From NCBI GenBank assembly GCA_946894095.1, contig OX335660.1:14265001-14329000 (forward strand): 64,000 nucleotides of DNA, given 5' to 3'. The notes under the pieces are model-generated. The model did no database searches, was not told the DNA's origin, and saw nothing but the letters and a program-made list of their open reading frames with translations. The DNA comes from Incurvaria masculella (taxonomy: Eukaryota > Arthropoda > Insecta > Lepidoptera > Incurvariidae). The position numbers were made by a program, and so were the translations under genes. Below are positions 54,516 to 64,000 of this stretch, in pieces (within the stretch, counting starts at the first letter, position 1; each line of letters opens with the position of its first letter).

Positions 54516-56301
54516 GAAATATTATCAAAAACTTGACAAAATAACCTACTAATTATTCCAGCATTTATTTAATAATGAATAAGGTATTTATTCAATACTA
54601 AAACAATCTGGTTTTACGCTCGTATGTACAGTGTACCAAATAAACATCTCCATTTTACAACACCAAAAAATGACAGCTGTCACCAGCTTTTTCGTGCAAG
54701 TGTAAGCCCGCCCCTACATTCTAAGGCCCGAGGCAATCATGCGACCTTGCGCAATCCGGGCGAATGCCTCGCGTTCGACTACTCGGTTTCTTTATTGTGT
54801 AACAAACGCTCGTTCGCGCGACGTGCCGCCTCGCAGCGGCGATTCTGCCCGCCGTAAACGAAGGCGCCGCCGGCGACGTAAGTTAGCACTTTATTAGTTT
54901 TCATCAGCAGTAAAATGCGTAATGATATTTTTACGGCGGGATGTTCTGTCGCTCTCGTGAAACAATATTTTTCCGCGAGAATTCCTCACTGCCACGCGAC
55001 CGTAATTTTAGGACATTTAAGCCTGGATTACGGGGAAAACACTGAAGAATATTGGGGTCAGGGTCGCGGTATTTCGTCAGAGTTATTTGATATGATTCAA
55101 ACTTTTCGCGAGCAAAAATAGCATGACTTTTTTTTAGATATTAGTACGCAAAACAAAACTTATTTTTGTGATTTTTATTGGTGGTAAGCACGCTGTTATC
55201 ATAACTATATTAAACCTAAATAACTTAATTAAAGCAAGAATTAAATCCGCCTGCATATTTGCAAATGTATTTTTTGTAACATAGGAATATGTTGTTTCGT
55301 CACAGGCGTTTGAAACGTTTTGTGAAGCTATACATTCTGCCATTATAAAGATTGAGGGTAATATGTCGTGGGAAACAATTCAAATGAATGATTCTGAGAA
55401 GGTGTGCCAAAAATTGATTAAGACCTATTTGTGGGCGGAGCCATAAACCCATCGTTGAAATTGTAAACAACCGTTCACATCGTTCGCTGTTCTCGAAAAA
55501 AAACATTCCCTTCCCCCGCCGACCGGTCTTCAGGAGGGGGGGGCGTCCTACCACAACCCGCGCGGGCGGTGCTATCCCCTCCTCCCGCTTCAACTCCGCA
55601 CGATGCGAGCGCTTCATAGCAATCGCTTTGGAATGTGCTACTGGACTTTTGAATGTGACCGTACGTGAAAACAATTTACACCAAGTTGGAAACGTTAAAG
55701 CTAGCTTCGAGATTTAGAACAAATACCTGTTAAAATTACTTTACTATTAACGAAATATGTTAATTTTATATTAAAATTATAGTTATTTATTTTTAATTTT
55801 ATATTAAAATTATAGTTATTCTGTTTGTCTGTAAATTTATACTGTTTAACTCTTTGTGTGAGCCCTAGCTTTATTAGCTAGCTAGTAACAACATTGCTAA
55901 TGTATATAAAGTACACGTTATGAATATGGGCAAGGCATATTTAATAGAATATGTTTTAATAACACTTCATAAAAGATCGGATGTGTACGACATGTTAATT
56001 GTTTAAGTGCTCGAGCGTTCCCCGCAGCGAGCACGTATCTTTCGATTGTTTCGAACCATCTAGCATGCCTCCAGCCCGGCGGAGTGAAGGGAACAGATTG
56101 GTTGTTTGTTAGCAAATACCACTCGCTAACAGCCCACGCCAAGAGAACAATCCGACTGAATTATAGGACGAATTTAAATTAGCATGCGGCCGAAATACGA
56201 TCAGCGGAACCGCTACGCTACGAATGAAATGCTATTAGGTTTAAACATGTTTATATCGTAAGGGGCACGATTCTAGTGAGTGATATTGCAAATTAGTTAG
56301 T
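54516..56301. other. Non-coding stretch with GC-rich blocks
   Basis: 54700-54890 is GC/CpG-rich and ends with a consensus splice-donor-like gacgtaagt (about 54876-54884). A 68-codon frame at 54915-55121 has no recognised domain. Another GC-rich block lies at 55500-55620. A 27-bp direct repeat (55761-55787, 55794-55820) lies in AT-rich DNA. This is the best candidate area for a host 5' exon or promoter, but nothing proves it. Confidence 0.4.
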
Positions 56302-56473
56302 GTTATAAGTCTACATACAAATTACGTGATTTTTTAAGACAAAGCGATAACTTCGAAGATTGTACATACATAAATTATGTATTCATAACTATATTTTCGT
56401 AATTCAAAATAAACGTTGTTATAAGCGTACATCAATATTACGCATTTTTTAAGACGAATCGATAACAACGAAA
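56302..56473. repeat. Imperfect direct repeat (~57 bp, 116-bp period)
   Basis: gttataagtctacatacaaa...ttttttaagacaaagcgata at 56302 recurs as gttataagcgtacatcaata...ttttttaagacgaatcgata at 56418. Local duplication of unknown origin. Confidence 0.65.
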
Positions 56474-56715
56474 GAGAATGAAAGTGGCGCATGACCGAGG
56501 CCTTACAACACGAGCTGAGTTAGTTAGTTTTCAGAGCGGTTCATTGTAGATAAAACAATAATAACATAATTAAAAATTCCCTACAGATTCACTGAAAGGA
56601 GAAATTAATTCTGACATGAAAATGTGCTTACACGTAACTACTTAGGAGCATAGTTTTAGTATATACGCTTTATTGATTCCTCAATTATCGACGATCCTTC
56701 GATAGTTATACTTAA

Positions 56716-57257
56716 GGTGGCCCAACCCGGCGGCCCTAACTCATTCGCGGGCACGGTACAAAACCGTGCTGTTGCGCTCTGGGACCTTCTCTGTTTCAAA
56801 GAATAAGACAGGCTCCGTGATGAGGAAGATGCAACATGTCCACAAAAAAGACAATGTGCATAGTGTATGATTTGGTAAGATTTACGAAAATTTTAATTTC
56901 AAAACGACTTATAGCTAAAAGTAAACCACGACCGCTGTAGTAAAAAATCGAACAAAACCCAAATAGATTATAAATCTTGATTAAATAAGCTATGTCTGAT
57001 GACTAATCTTTTTAAGATGTTTTTACTTTATCATTGCGTAATCCACCTCCAAAGTTATTATATAAAACGCGCGAAAAATGCGAACTTCCGGACCTTATAA
57101 CTTAGAAACCAAACACAATTTTACAATGCCAATGGTCATCAGACATCTAGTTCGATCAAATAAAGCTATTTTGAGCAAAATTTTGGATCTCTGACAAGAA
57201 ATATGGGCGTGATCTTCTTTCCCCTTTTGTATGGGGAGATGAGCGGGATGGGCCACC
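56716..57257 (-). mobile_element. GGTGGCCC-ended MITE, copy 3 (542 bp) with TTAA target duplication
   Basis: Reverse-orientation copy of 19371-19911, nearly full length and highly similar, flanked by TTAA at 56712-56715 and 57258-57261. Termini ggtggcccaacccggcgg and gcgggatgggccacc. Confidence 0.9.
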
Positions 57258-57551
57258 TTAACGCAAGACACAACAGGCTTAAATTGAAAGCTAGGAATAA
57301 TGCCGGCCGAGATTGTGCTTCTAGATTGCGTATAAGAAGCTTGTACCAGACGTAACTTAGCATTGTTTCGACTAGTTTAACGTCTAGACTTGTTTCGGCT
57401 TGACTAGACTAAATTCTCTTGTATACACTTAGATTTACATTACATTATTTCGAAAAACCATTTCGCCTTAATTCTTGTAATCAAATGTAAACTGCCTGAT
57501 ATTTTGGTTTTATTGTGGCAATAATCGTCGTGCTGTGTGGGTTCCGATACG

Positions 57552-57914
57552 AAAAAAACCGGCCAAGTGCGAGTCGGACTGGCTCGCGAAGGGTTCCGTA
57601 CCATCGTACAAGATTTAACATAAAAAATCACGTTTTTTGTATGGGGCCCCCCTTTAATCTTTATTATTTCTTAATTTTACCTATTTGTTGTTATAGCGGC
57701 AAAATAAATACACACTCTGTGAAAATTTCAGCTGCCTACCTATTACGGTTCATGAGATACAACCCTGTGACAGACGGACGGACGGACGGACGGACGGACG
57801 GACGGACGGACGGACGGACGGACGGACGGACGGACGGACGGACGGACAGACGGACGGACAGCGGAGGCTTAGTAATAGGGTTCCGTTTTCACCCTTTGGG
57901 TACGGAACCCTAAA
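57552..57914 (+). repeat. GACG-type repeat, copy 9, long array
   Basis: Complete copy from aaaaaaaccggccaagtgcg to gggtacggaaccctaaa with a nearly pure GACG array at about 57773-57860. The head palindrome is partly deleted (gtcggactggctcgcg). Confidence 0.93.
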
Positions 57915-58099
57915 GAGGATACTATTCTTTTTTATTTCACCAGAGAATACTTGTATTACTAAACGTTACATTCATGTATATTGCTGTTTTAGCAACTATG
58001 TTGCTATAAGTAATTTACACTGAGGGTTGTTTTGTTATTGTTGTCTAATAACATTAGGATTCTACGTTATACTGTAGATCCATTTACTTGCTAGGTGGT

Positions 58100-58215
58100 T
58101 AGGTAAATTCCGCCTTGCATCTTTGCATTGAATGAACGAGGATCGAAGCGGCAATGAAAAATTGTCCTTGTTTTTTTTTTGTAGTTCAATTTGGCCGTTG
58201 AACATAAAATAATGC
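58100..58215 (+). mobile_element. SINE fragment
   Basis: ggatcgaagcggcaatgaaa, attgtccttgtttttt and agttcaatttggccgttgaa match the SINE body in plus orientation. Confidence 0.65.
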
Positions 58216-58307
58216 AATAACAATATACATATAATTATAATGTTTTTTACATGTCTAGATCAATGACGGCATCGCACGCCGTATAATCTTAAGCGTGCAG
58301 AACATTA

Positions 58308-58426
58308 GCAGTCGTATTCAGAGAGCACCTGTCAAAACTTAGTACGAGATTAGCACCGGACTAACCATACAAAAACCGGTTTAGTCCGGGGGATTAAAGT
58401 TAGTCTGCCCACTCTGAATGTTGTTA
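58308..58426. mobile_element. Small foldback (~119 bp)
   Basis: attcagagagcacctgt at the left pairs loosely with agtctgcccactctgaat at the right, and the centre contains ccggactaacc / ggtttagtccgg (58356-58366, 58378-58389). No coding capacity. Confidence 0.6.
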
Positions 58427-58826
58427 TTTTTAAATCACTCAACAAGCTTTGATCGGAAAAAATAAGAGGATAGTGAGCCGATCAAGTTCCATACAAATAT
58501 CTCGTGCCTAACTGTAATTCTTGAACTAAACCAGGTTTGTCTTATAAGGACTTCTACTAACAAGGTTTTTTTATATGGGTATAATGCGATTAATTAAAAC
58601 TTTTACAGTGTAATGCTATTCAAACAAAAATATAGAATTGGTATATAAAATATAAGCATGTGATATGAAGGTGTCTTGGCTGTGAGTAACTGAAACTGTG
58701 TTAGGGGAATGAAATGAAATGAATTGATTAGATTCAAATTTGAGGTGAACTACTACAATTAACGTCATTTGTTTCACGTTTGTTGTTTTGTTTCTGTAAG
58801 CGCGTACACAAACGGTCCAAATAATA
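58427..58826. other. AT-rich non-coding stretch
   Basis: Nothing recognised before the mariner. Confidence 0.5.
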
Positions 58827-60105
58827 GGTCGGGGAAAAAGTCTTTTCGCATTATAGTATGTATGAACTTGTAATAAAATCTCTTTGGCTATACTATTTGT
58901 ATCTGGCTGGTTTTGGTATCATTGAAAGTTTAAATTTTAAAGAACATAATTCCAAATTCAAATTAGGAAAATGTGTGATTCTCATTTGTTTTTCGTACTG
59001 TCAAAATGAGTGAATCTAATGAAGAAATTCGATACATTTTAAAATTTTACTACAAAAAAGGTAAAAATGCAACGCAAGCCGCGAAAAAAATTTGCGATGT
59101 TTATGGACCTAGTGCAGTGTCTGTGAGAGTAGCACAAATTTGGTTTAAGCGTTTTCAATCCGGAAATTTTGATGTCAAAGATGCACGTCGCTCTGGTCGC
59201 CCTATTACGGATAAAATGGATGCAATTTTTTAAAAAGTGGAGCAAGATCGGCATATCAGTAGTTACGACGTAGCTGAAGAACTAGGAATTGACCACAAAA
59301 CAGTTTTGGCGCATTTGAAAAAAACTGGGTACACAAAAAAGCTCGATATTTGGGTACCTCACGAGCTCACTGAAAGAAACCTAATGAACCGTGTACTCAT
59401 TTGTGATTCTTTATTACGACGTAATGAAACCGAACCATTTTTGAAGAAGCTGATAACTGGTGATGAAAAGTGGATCACGTACGACAAGAACGTGCGAAAA
59501 AGGTCGTGGTCAAAGGCCGGTCAAGCTTCACAGACTGTGGCGAAACCCGGGTTAACTCGCAACAAGGTGATGCTGTGTGTGTGGTGGGATTGGAAGGGCA
59601 TTATTCATTATGAGCTGTTACCACCAGGCAGGACCATCGATTCTGAACTCTACTGCGAACAACTGATGAGATTAAAGCAAGAAGTTGAGAGAAAGCGGCC
59701 GGAATTAATCAACAGAAGGGGTGTGGTTTTTCATCATGATAACGCTAGACCTCACACATCTTTAGCCACTCAGCAAAAACTAAGAGAGTTTGGCTGGGAG
59801 GTGTTAATGCATCCGCCGTATAGTCCTGACCTTGCACCTTCAGATTTCCACCTGTTTAGGTCTCTTCAGAATTCTTTAGGCAGTGTCAGGTTAACATCAC
59901 GAGAGGACTGCCAAAACCACTTGTCGCGGTATATTGATCAGAAGTCCCAATATTTCTATAGCAATGGGATCATGTCCCTACCTACAAGATGGCAAAAAGT
60001 TATCGAACAAAATGGTACCTACATACTTTAGTTAAATGTAAATAAACCATATTAAAAAATGTTTTGAATTTTCTTAAAAAATGCGAAGAAACTTTTTCCC
60101 CAACC
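58827..60105 (+). mobile_element. Mariner transposon 1, full length (1279 bp)
   Basis: Terminal inverted repeats ggtcggggaaaaagtctttt cgcatt at the left and ggttggggaaaaagtttctt cgcatt at the right (read inward), two to three mismatches. TA flanks on both sides (58825-58826, 60106-60107). Length and a single transposase gene are normal for mariner. The gene has one stop codon. Confidence 0.93.
59006..60031 (+). pseudogene. Mariner D,D34D transposase with a single in-frame stop
   Basis: 341 codons from the ATG at 59006. The N-terminal paired-type HTH is intact (NATQAAKKICDVYG...VAQIWFKRFQSGNFDV, then SGRP). TAA at 59231-59233 (codon 76) interrupts the linker; the same frame then continues KVEQDRHISSYDVAEELGID, HKTVLAHLKK, WVPHELTERN, the first catalytic Asp in TGDEKWITYD, the second in FHHDNARPH and the third in YSPDLAPSDFHLF, 34 residues after the second. 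The WVPHEL and YSPDLAP signature motifs are normal. Apart from codon 76 I see no lesion, so this is a nearly intact gene. Confidence 0.93.
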
Positions 60106-60121
60106 TAATAGTTGGCAAAGT

Positions 60122-60199
60122 GATTTTTTGTGTAAAATTTTGTACGATGGTACGGTACCCTTCGTGTGCGAGTCCGACTCGCACTTGGCGGGTTTTTTT
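60122..60199 (-). repeat. GACG-type repeat fragment
   Basis: gtacgatggtacggtaccct, tcgtgtgcgagtccgactcg and cacttggcgggttttt are the head of the family in reverse orientation; the remainder is absent. It lies 16 bp right of mariner 1. Confidence 0.8.
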
Positions 60200-60742
60200 T
60201 ACAATGACATTAGTTAATTTATAGTCAAAATGTTACGTTTTTTATCACGGCTACCCAGGCAAAATTTTAAACCAAGCTTAGTTTAATGACGGTGCAACTA
60301 GTTCTGGCAGTGACGGTAGATGGCGCCCGACGGTTAGAAATGTCATAGTATCAGAGAAAATAAGCAATTTTGTGCTTCGTATCACGCTAGCTATCTATCC
60401 CTTCCTCTTTGATCTATGGCTCGGGTTCGTCGACACGTCTCCGGCGCGGCTGTCAGCAGATCACAATCTGCCGGTTCAAGGTTCGAAGCGGGTCAGATAG
60501 CGCGATTGTTTACGCGGAATGTACCCGGCTGGTCACCGCACGCGCTCAAGGTCGTCGGCTGATCGCAGCATTTAACACGAGCCTTTTTTTGCGATTAAAA
60601 ATGTATAAAATTTTCCTATCGCTTGAATTTAAATGATTTCAAAACGTGTCTGATGTGCATTATCCTCATTGATTTTTTAAATCGATGTCGCTATGCGCTA
60701 TAATTATATATATATCGCCATTTATATACAGACTATACATAC
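60200..60742. other. Non-coding stretch
   Basis: GC-richer DNA at 60410-60570 with no recognised domain. Nothing else seen. Confidence 0.45.
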
Positions 60743-60744
60743 TA

Positions 60745-61657
60745 TGATCAAAAAGTTCCGGGAATTAATAAATTTAAAAAAATTGTGTTAATTTTCGGAT
60801 ACATTTATTTTATCACCTTCAAAATAACAACCGTCTGAAGCGATGCACATACGCCAACGCTTAACCCATTCTTCCATACATTTTTGATAGTCCGGTGAAG
60901 GAATGGCTTTCAATGCCTTCGTCGCATTTTCTTTTATTTAATCGATGCTCGAAAATCTCTTTCCACGAAGGGGTAATTTAAGTTTTGAGAACAGGAAAAA
61001 GTCACATGGTGCCATATCCGGAGAATACGGTGCCTGTTGGATTGTATTTACAGTAGGTTTGGTCAAATAATCGGTCACGATGCGCGCTTTGTGAGACGGA
61101 GCATTGTCATGGTGCAAGATCCATGAGTTGTTTTGCCACAATTCCGGTCGTTTTCTACGCACAGCATCTCTCAAACGCTTAATTACGGCCAGGTAGTACT
61201 CCTTATTGACTGTTTGACGATTTTCGAGTAAGATTTCTTGAACTTTTTCGACGTTATCATCGGTAGTTGATGTTGAAGGGCGTCAACGACGAGGTGCATC
61301 GTCAACTTCTTTGAGACCATTTTTGAACGACGAATACCACTCGTATACTCTTGTTTTTGAGAGAGCAGAGTCCCCGTAGGCTTTTTGTAGCATTTTGAAT
61401 GCATCAGCACAAGAGATTTCGTTGGAAACACAAAACTTCAAACAAATTCTTTGTTCAATATTTTTTTCCATTTTGAAATGCGACGAACTTCAAAAACTTG
61501 ATTGATATAAACAGACGCCAAACAATTACTAATGACATTCAATATTTGACATTTGGCAGGAGTGTCAGGGAAAGGTGTACCAACCTGAGAAAAAAAAATA
61601 TTCGAATCGGTAAAGCGTTTTAAATTCAAAATACAAATTCCCGGAACTTATTGATCA
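60745..61657 (-). mobile_element. Mariner transposon 2, internally deleted (913 bp)
   Basis: Terminal inverted repeats tgatcaaaaagttccgggaa (left) and tgatcaataagttccgggaa (right, read inward), one mismatch. TA flanks at 60743-60744 and 61658-61659. The termini and protein differ from mariner 1, so it is a separate lineage. About 0.35 kb of the gene is missing. Confidence 0.92.
60788..61471 (-). pseudogene. Mariner 2 transposase remnant, in-frame deletion plus two stops
   Basis: ATG at 61471: EKNIEQRICLKFCVSNEIS, ..YGDSALSKTRVYEWYSSFK (HTH). TGA at 61283-61285 follows DDAPRR; the frame goes on RPSTSTTDDNVEKVQEILLE, then jumps to QTVNKEYYLAVIKRLRDAVR, ILHHDNAPSH (second Asp) and YSPDMAPCDFFLF (third Asp, 34 residues later). 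TAA at 60938-60940; the frame ends ..EGDKINVSEN at 60788. About 115 residues are missing, including the first catalytic Asp, while the frame is preserved, so the protein cannot catalyse transposition. Confidence 0.92.
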
Positions 61658-61947
61658 TAGTGTATTTACGAGGTCCAAACAGGCACAAGTATCTTTGGGC
61701 ACCAAGGTAAATAGGGGGACAAAATTTTAACTTTTAAAAAAAATTACATTTATTCAGAACCATCTGGTAATGCTACGATTGTAATATCTGCTATACTATT
61801 ACATAAATCAAGCCGTCTCCTGGTAGGAAGACATCAACATTCTTTCCCTTCCACACATACGTGCATGCATACATATCATTAGGCCATTTCCCAAGAGGGA
61901 TAGGCAGAGATGATAGGTCTTTATACGGTTCGATAACAGCATACTCT
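61658..61947. other. Short non-coding stretch
   Basis: Contains tcccaagagggataggcaga near 61888, also seen near 21124. Confidence 0.45.
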
Positions 61948-62234
61948 TTAGGGTTCCGTACCCAAAGGGTACTAAGGTGCTAAGTCTCCGCTGTCCGTCT
62001 GTCCGTCCGTCTGTCACAGGCCTGTAGCTCATGAACGGTAATAGGTAGACAGATAAAATTTTCTTAAGTGTCTATTTATGTTGCTGTTTTAACAACAAAT
62101 AGTAAAAAAAGTAAAAAATAAATGAAAATTATAGAGGGCCACCATACCAGAAACATGATTTCTTTAGGTCAAATCTTGTATAATGTTACGGAACTCTTCG
62201 CGTGCGTGTCCGACTCGCACTCGGCCGGTTTTTT
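61948..62234 (-). repeat. GACG-type repeat, copy 10
   Basis: Reverse orientation: tagggttccgtacccaaagg to gactcgcactcggccggttt ttt, with a short GTCC/GTCT array (61993-62014) and a diverged centre. Older copy. Confidence 0.88.
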
Positions 62235-62762
62235 CTTCTTACACTTTTCATACATCCACTACAATTACGGGTGCTGCATACCGGGGCCCTTGACGGATCC
62301 GGCAATTACTTCATTACGTAAAAACGATTGAGAAATTACCAGTTTATTGGGTCTGTTTTTATTTAGTACATTACAACAAAATAGCGTCAATGTTTAATGT
62401 TGGTATTGACCCCAAGAATAATTTCCAGAAGTTGCTATTACACTCCGCATACGGCGAGACTAATTTGATCCAACACAAAGACAAATCGCTAAGTACGGTG
62501 GAACGATCTCAAAGCTCAGATTAGAATAACACCATTTTTAGCAACAAACAAAACACAATACGCTCCAAATTATTCACGCGGATTTGCATATTTTTTCCAT
62601 CCGCTTAATCTCATCAACGCACACGACGACGCCGCCCCGACACGCGCGCGAGTCGACTCCGCGTGCTCGATTCCACAATGACGGAACCATAAGCGAGCGT
62701 GACGTCAGGGGCCGTCGACCGCGCGCTTCCACGTACCGCACTGTGGACGTGGCCTTATCTCT
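62235..62762. other. Non-coding stretch with GC-rich block
   Basis: 62610-62750 is CpG-rich (cacgacgacgccgccccgac, cgtcgaccgcgcgcttcc) with no recognised domain. Confidence 0.45.
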
Positions 62763-63804
62763 GGGTCGCCTTCGTAAAGTCCAAATAGCATAAGGTCCAA
62801 AACCCAGAACATCCAAAAGTATGTATGTTTGCATATATTTATAAATGTAAATATCATAATGGTTATGGTGCTGTCTCTACAACAAACACAACAACAACAA
62901 TCGTTGTTATTAATATTATGTCTGCCTACAAAACCAATACGGTAAAAATAACTAAATAAGTAAATAAATAAATAAATAAGTAAATAAATAAGAAAAACAG
63001 CTAATCTGGTTGTTTGTAGCTGAACGCCCCCTCTTGTGTCCCGCGCCGCCGTCTCTATGCGGATCGGGTGGCGCGAGCCGCGCCCCTGAAGCCCGATTCT
63101 GCTATTTGTCCAATTTCAAACCATTCCGTATAAGTTATGTTTCCGCCAAACATAACACGCTAAGTTTCGAGTGCGGTTTCCAAAAATCGGTATTCAGCTA
63201 ATTCACACACGCGTTTTGTTATTGTCTATGGAGTGGTTTGCCTTGCGCGCCGCCTACAGGATAAAATAACCTGTCACGATTTTGACAGTTATTTTCTCAC
63301 TCAAATATGACATACGAAAAGAAAGAGACAGCGGTATGCCAACGTAATGTAGAAAAGTGATATTCGTAGTTCGGCGATGCGATGCTCCGAATTAGACAAA
63401 TATAATTCTCAAAACCGCAAGTTTTCGGCAAAACACACGGCCCACGAGAACATGAGCGCGCGTTGCGAGTTTGCGAGCAAAACACTAACACAACGCATGC
63501 GTTTTGCAAACTGCGCTAGTAGAATACCATTTCGCGCGAAACATGCGGTTTTGAGAAAACACAAACATAACGCGCGCAGTTATCAATTAGCAGAATAAGG
63601 CTTCTGGAGCGATTCAGCTCCAGGGGCGCGGCTTATTTATTTACTTATTTAGTTATTTTTACCGTATTGGTTTTGTAGGCAGACATAATATAAATATCAT
63701 AATCTAACCTAACCTAACCTAATTGAAAAAGGTCCGTGTTCATCAGTGTTTTGGACGGTATGGGTTTTGGACCTTGCGCTTTTTGGACTTTATGATGCGT
63801 GCCC
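62763..63804 (+). mobile_element. CCTAA-array MITE (hAT-like), copy 3, split by an 831-bp insertion
   Basis: Left half 62763-62860: gggtcgccttcgtaaagtcc, gcataaggtccaaaaccca. Right half 63704-63804: (CCTAA)3 at about 63705-63721, gggttttggaccttgcgctt, tttggactttatgatgcgtg ccc. The left half stops just before the point where the CCTAA array begins in other copies, and the right half resumes there. Confidence 0.87.
62861..63691. mobile_element. 831-bp insertion with 56-bp perfect inverted repeats
   Basis: AAATATCATAAT at 62849-62860 recurs exactly at 63692-63703, a 12-bp duplicate around the insertion. Arms 62915-62970 and 63634-63689 are exact reverse complements over 56 bp (attatgtctgcctacaaaac / gttttgtaggcagacataat). 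The left arm starts 54 bp inside the insertion, which also has (caa)-rich sequence at 62880-62900. The interior is CpG-rich near 63020-63095 and has no recognised coding domain. A solo arm lies at 11291-11337. Element class unknown. Confidence 0.8.
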
Positions 63805-64000
63805 TTATCGTCTCTATTAGCACACCCAATGGGATCACCTCTCCACCGCGCCGGAAACGTGCGCGCCCAGACTGCGCGACGATTCCCCAGTTTCCCTGAC
63901 ATTACTGGGTGGCGAGAACAGAATAATCGATCGCAATGGTTGACTAATGTCGACCTCGTTTGGTGCTATGAATTTTAAGGCACACAGAACGAGTGGAAAT

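Noticed and set aside
55300..55674. 124-codon minus-strand frame
   Set aside because: Mixed GC-rich and AT-rich composition, no domain; more likely chance.
57515..57913. 132-codon frame ending in Thr-Asp-Gly-Arg repeats
   Set aside because: Translation of the GACG array of an interspersed repeat; the same pseudo-frame recurs at 29046 and 29363.

Overview
Eukaryotic, almost certainly lepidopteran (moth or butterfly) nuclear DNA. The evidence is the AT-rich background, the absence of bacterial gene organisation, and a dense set of mobile elements that look typical of Lepidoptera: a BEL/Pao LTR retrotransposon, CR1/Jockey-type LINEs, a Helitron remnant, two mariners, a tRNA-derived SINE, many MITEs and about a dozen copies of a GACG-microsatellite-bearing interspersed repeat. 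I found no convincing host protein-coding exon and no functional tRNA, rRNA or CRISPR. Every long reading frame I could identify belongs to a transposable element (TE).

Layout. 1-16 kb: mostly unique-looking AT-rich DNA with SINE pieces, a ~200-bp tandem repeat (4.5-5.0 kb), GACG repeats (8.85 and 10.55 kb), a GC-rich island (13.1-13.5 kb) and an old LINE tail (14.5 kb). 16-30 kb: a large perfect hairpin (16.4-16.7 kb), SINEs, GACG repeats (two head-to-tail at 29 kb), two copies of a 426-541-bp MITE with GGTGGCCC termini, and several small foldbacks. 30.3-37.8 kb: a structurally complete BEL/Pao element on the minus strand, with indistinguishable 537-bp LTRs, 5-bp target duplication GTGCG and one intact Gag-Pol frame. 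It sits inside a MITE that carries a telomere-like CCTAA array. 38.9-40.6 kb: Helitron helicase tail with a CCTAA MITE inserted in its coding part and a foldback inserted behind it, ending in a typical CTAG terminus. 41-44 kb: SINEs, one split by a Harbinger-like MITE, a LINE tail and a non-autonomous Helitron. 44.6-54.5 kb: a CR1/Jockey-type LINE split inside its reverse transcriptase by a second, near-complete LINE in antisense. 56.7-57.9 kb: third GGTGGCCC MITE and the longest GACG array after the one at 10.8 kb. 58.8-61.7 kb: one nearly intact mariner (a single stop codon) and one internally deleted mariner. 62.8-63.8 kb: a third CCTAA MITE split by an 831-bp insertion.

Nothing here works as an operon or pathway. 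The window is best read as a layered TE nest in intergenic or intronic DNA, and insertion order can be read from target duplications: the BEL is young, the nested LINE is fairly young, and the SINEs and MITEs are older. The most informative features are the three CCTAA MITEs (each involved in a nesting event), the BEL element with an intact frame but a Cys-to-Trp change in the integrase zinc finger, and the mariner with one premature stop.
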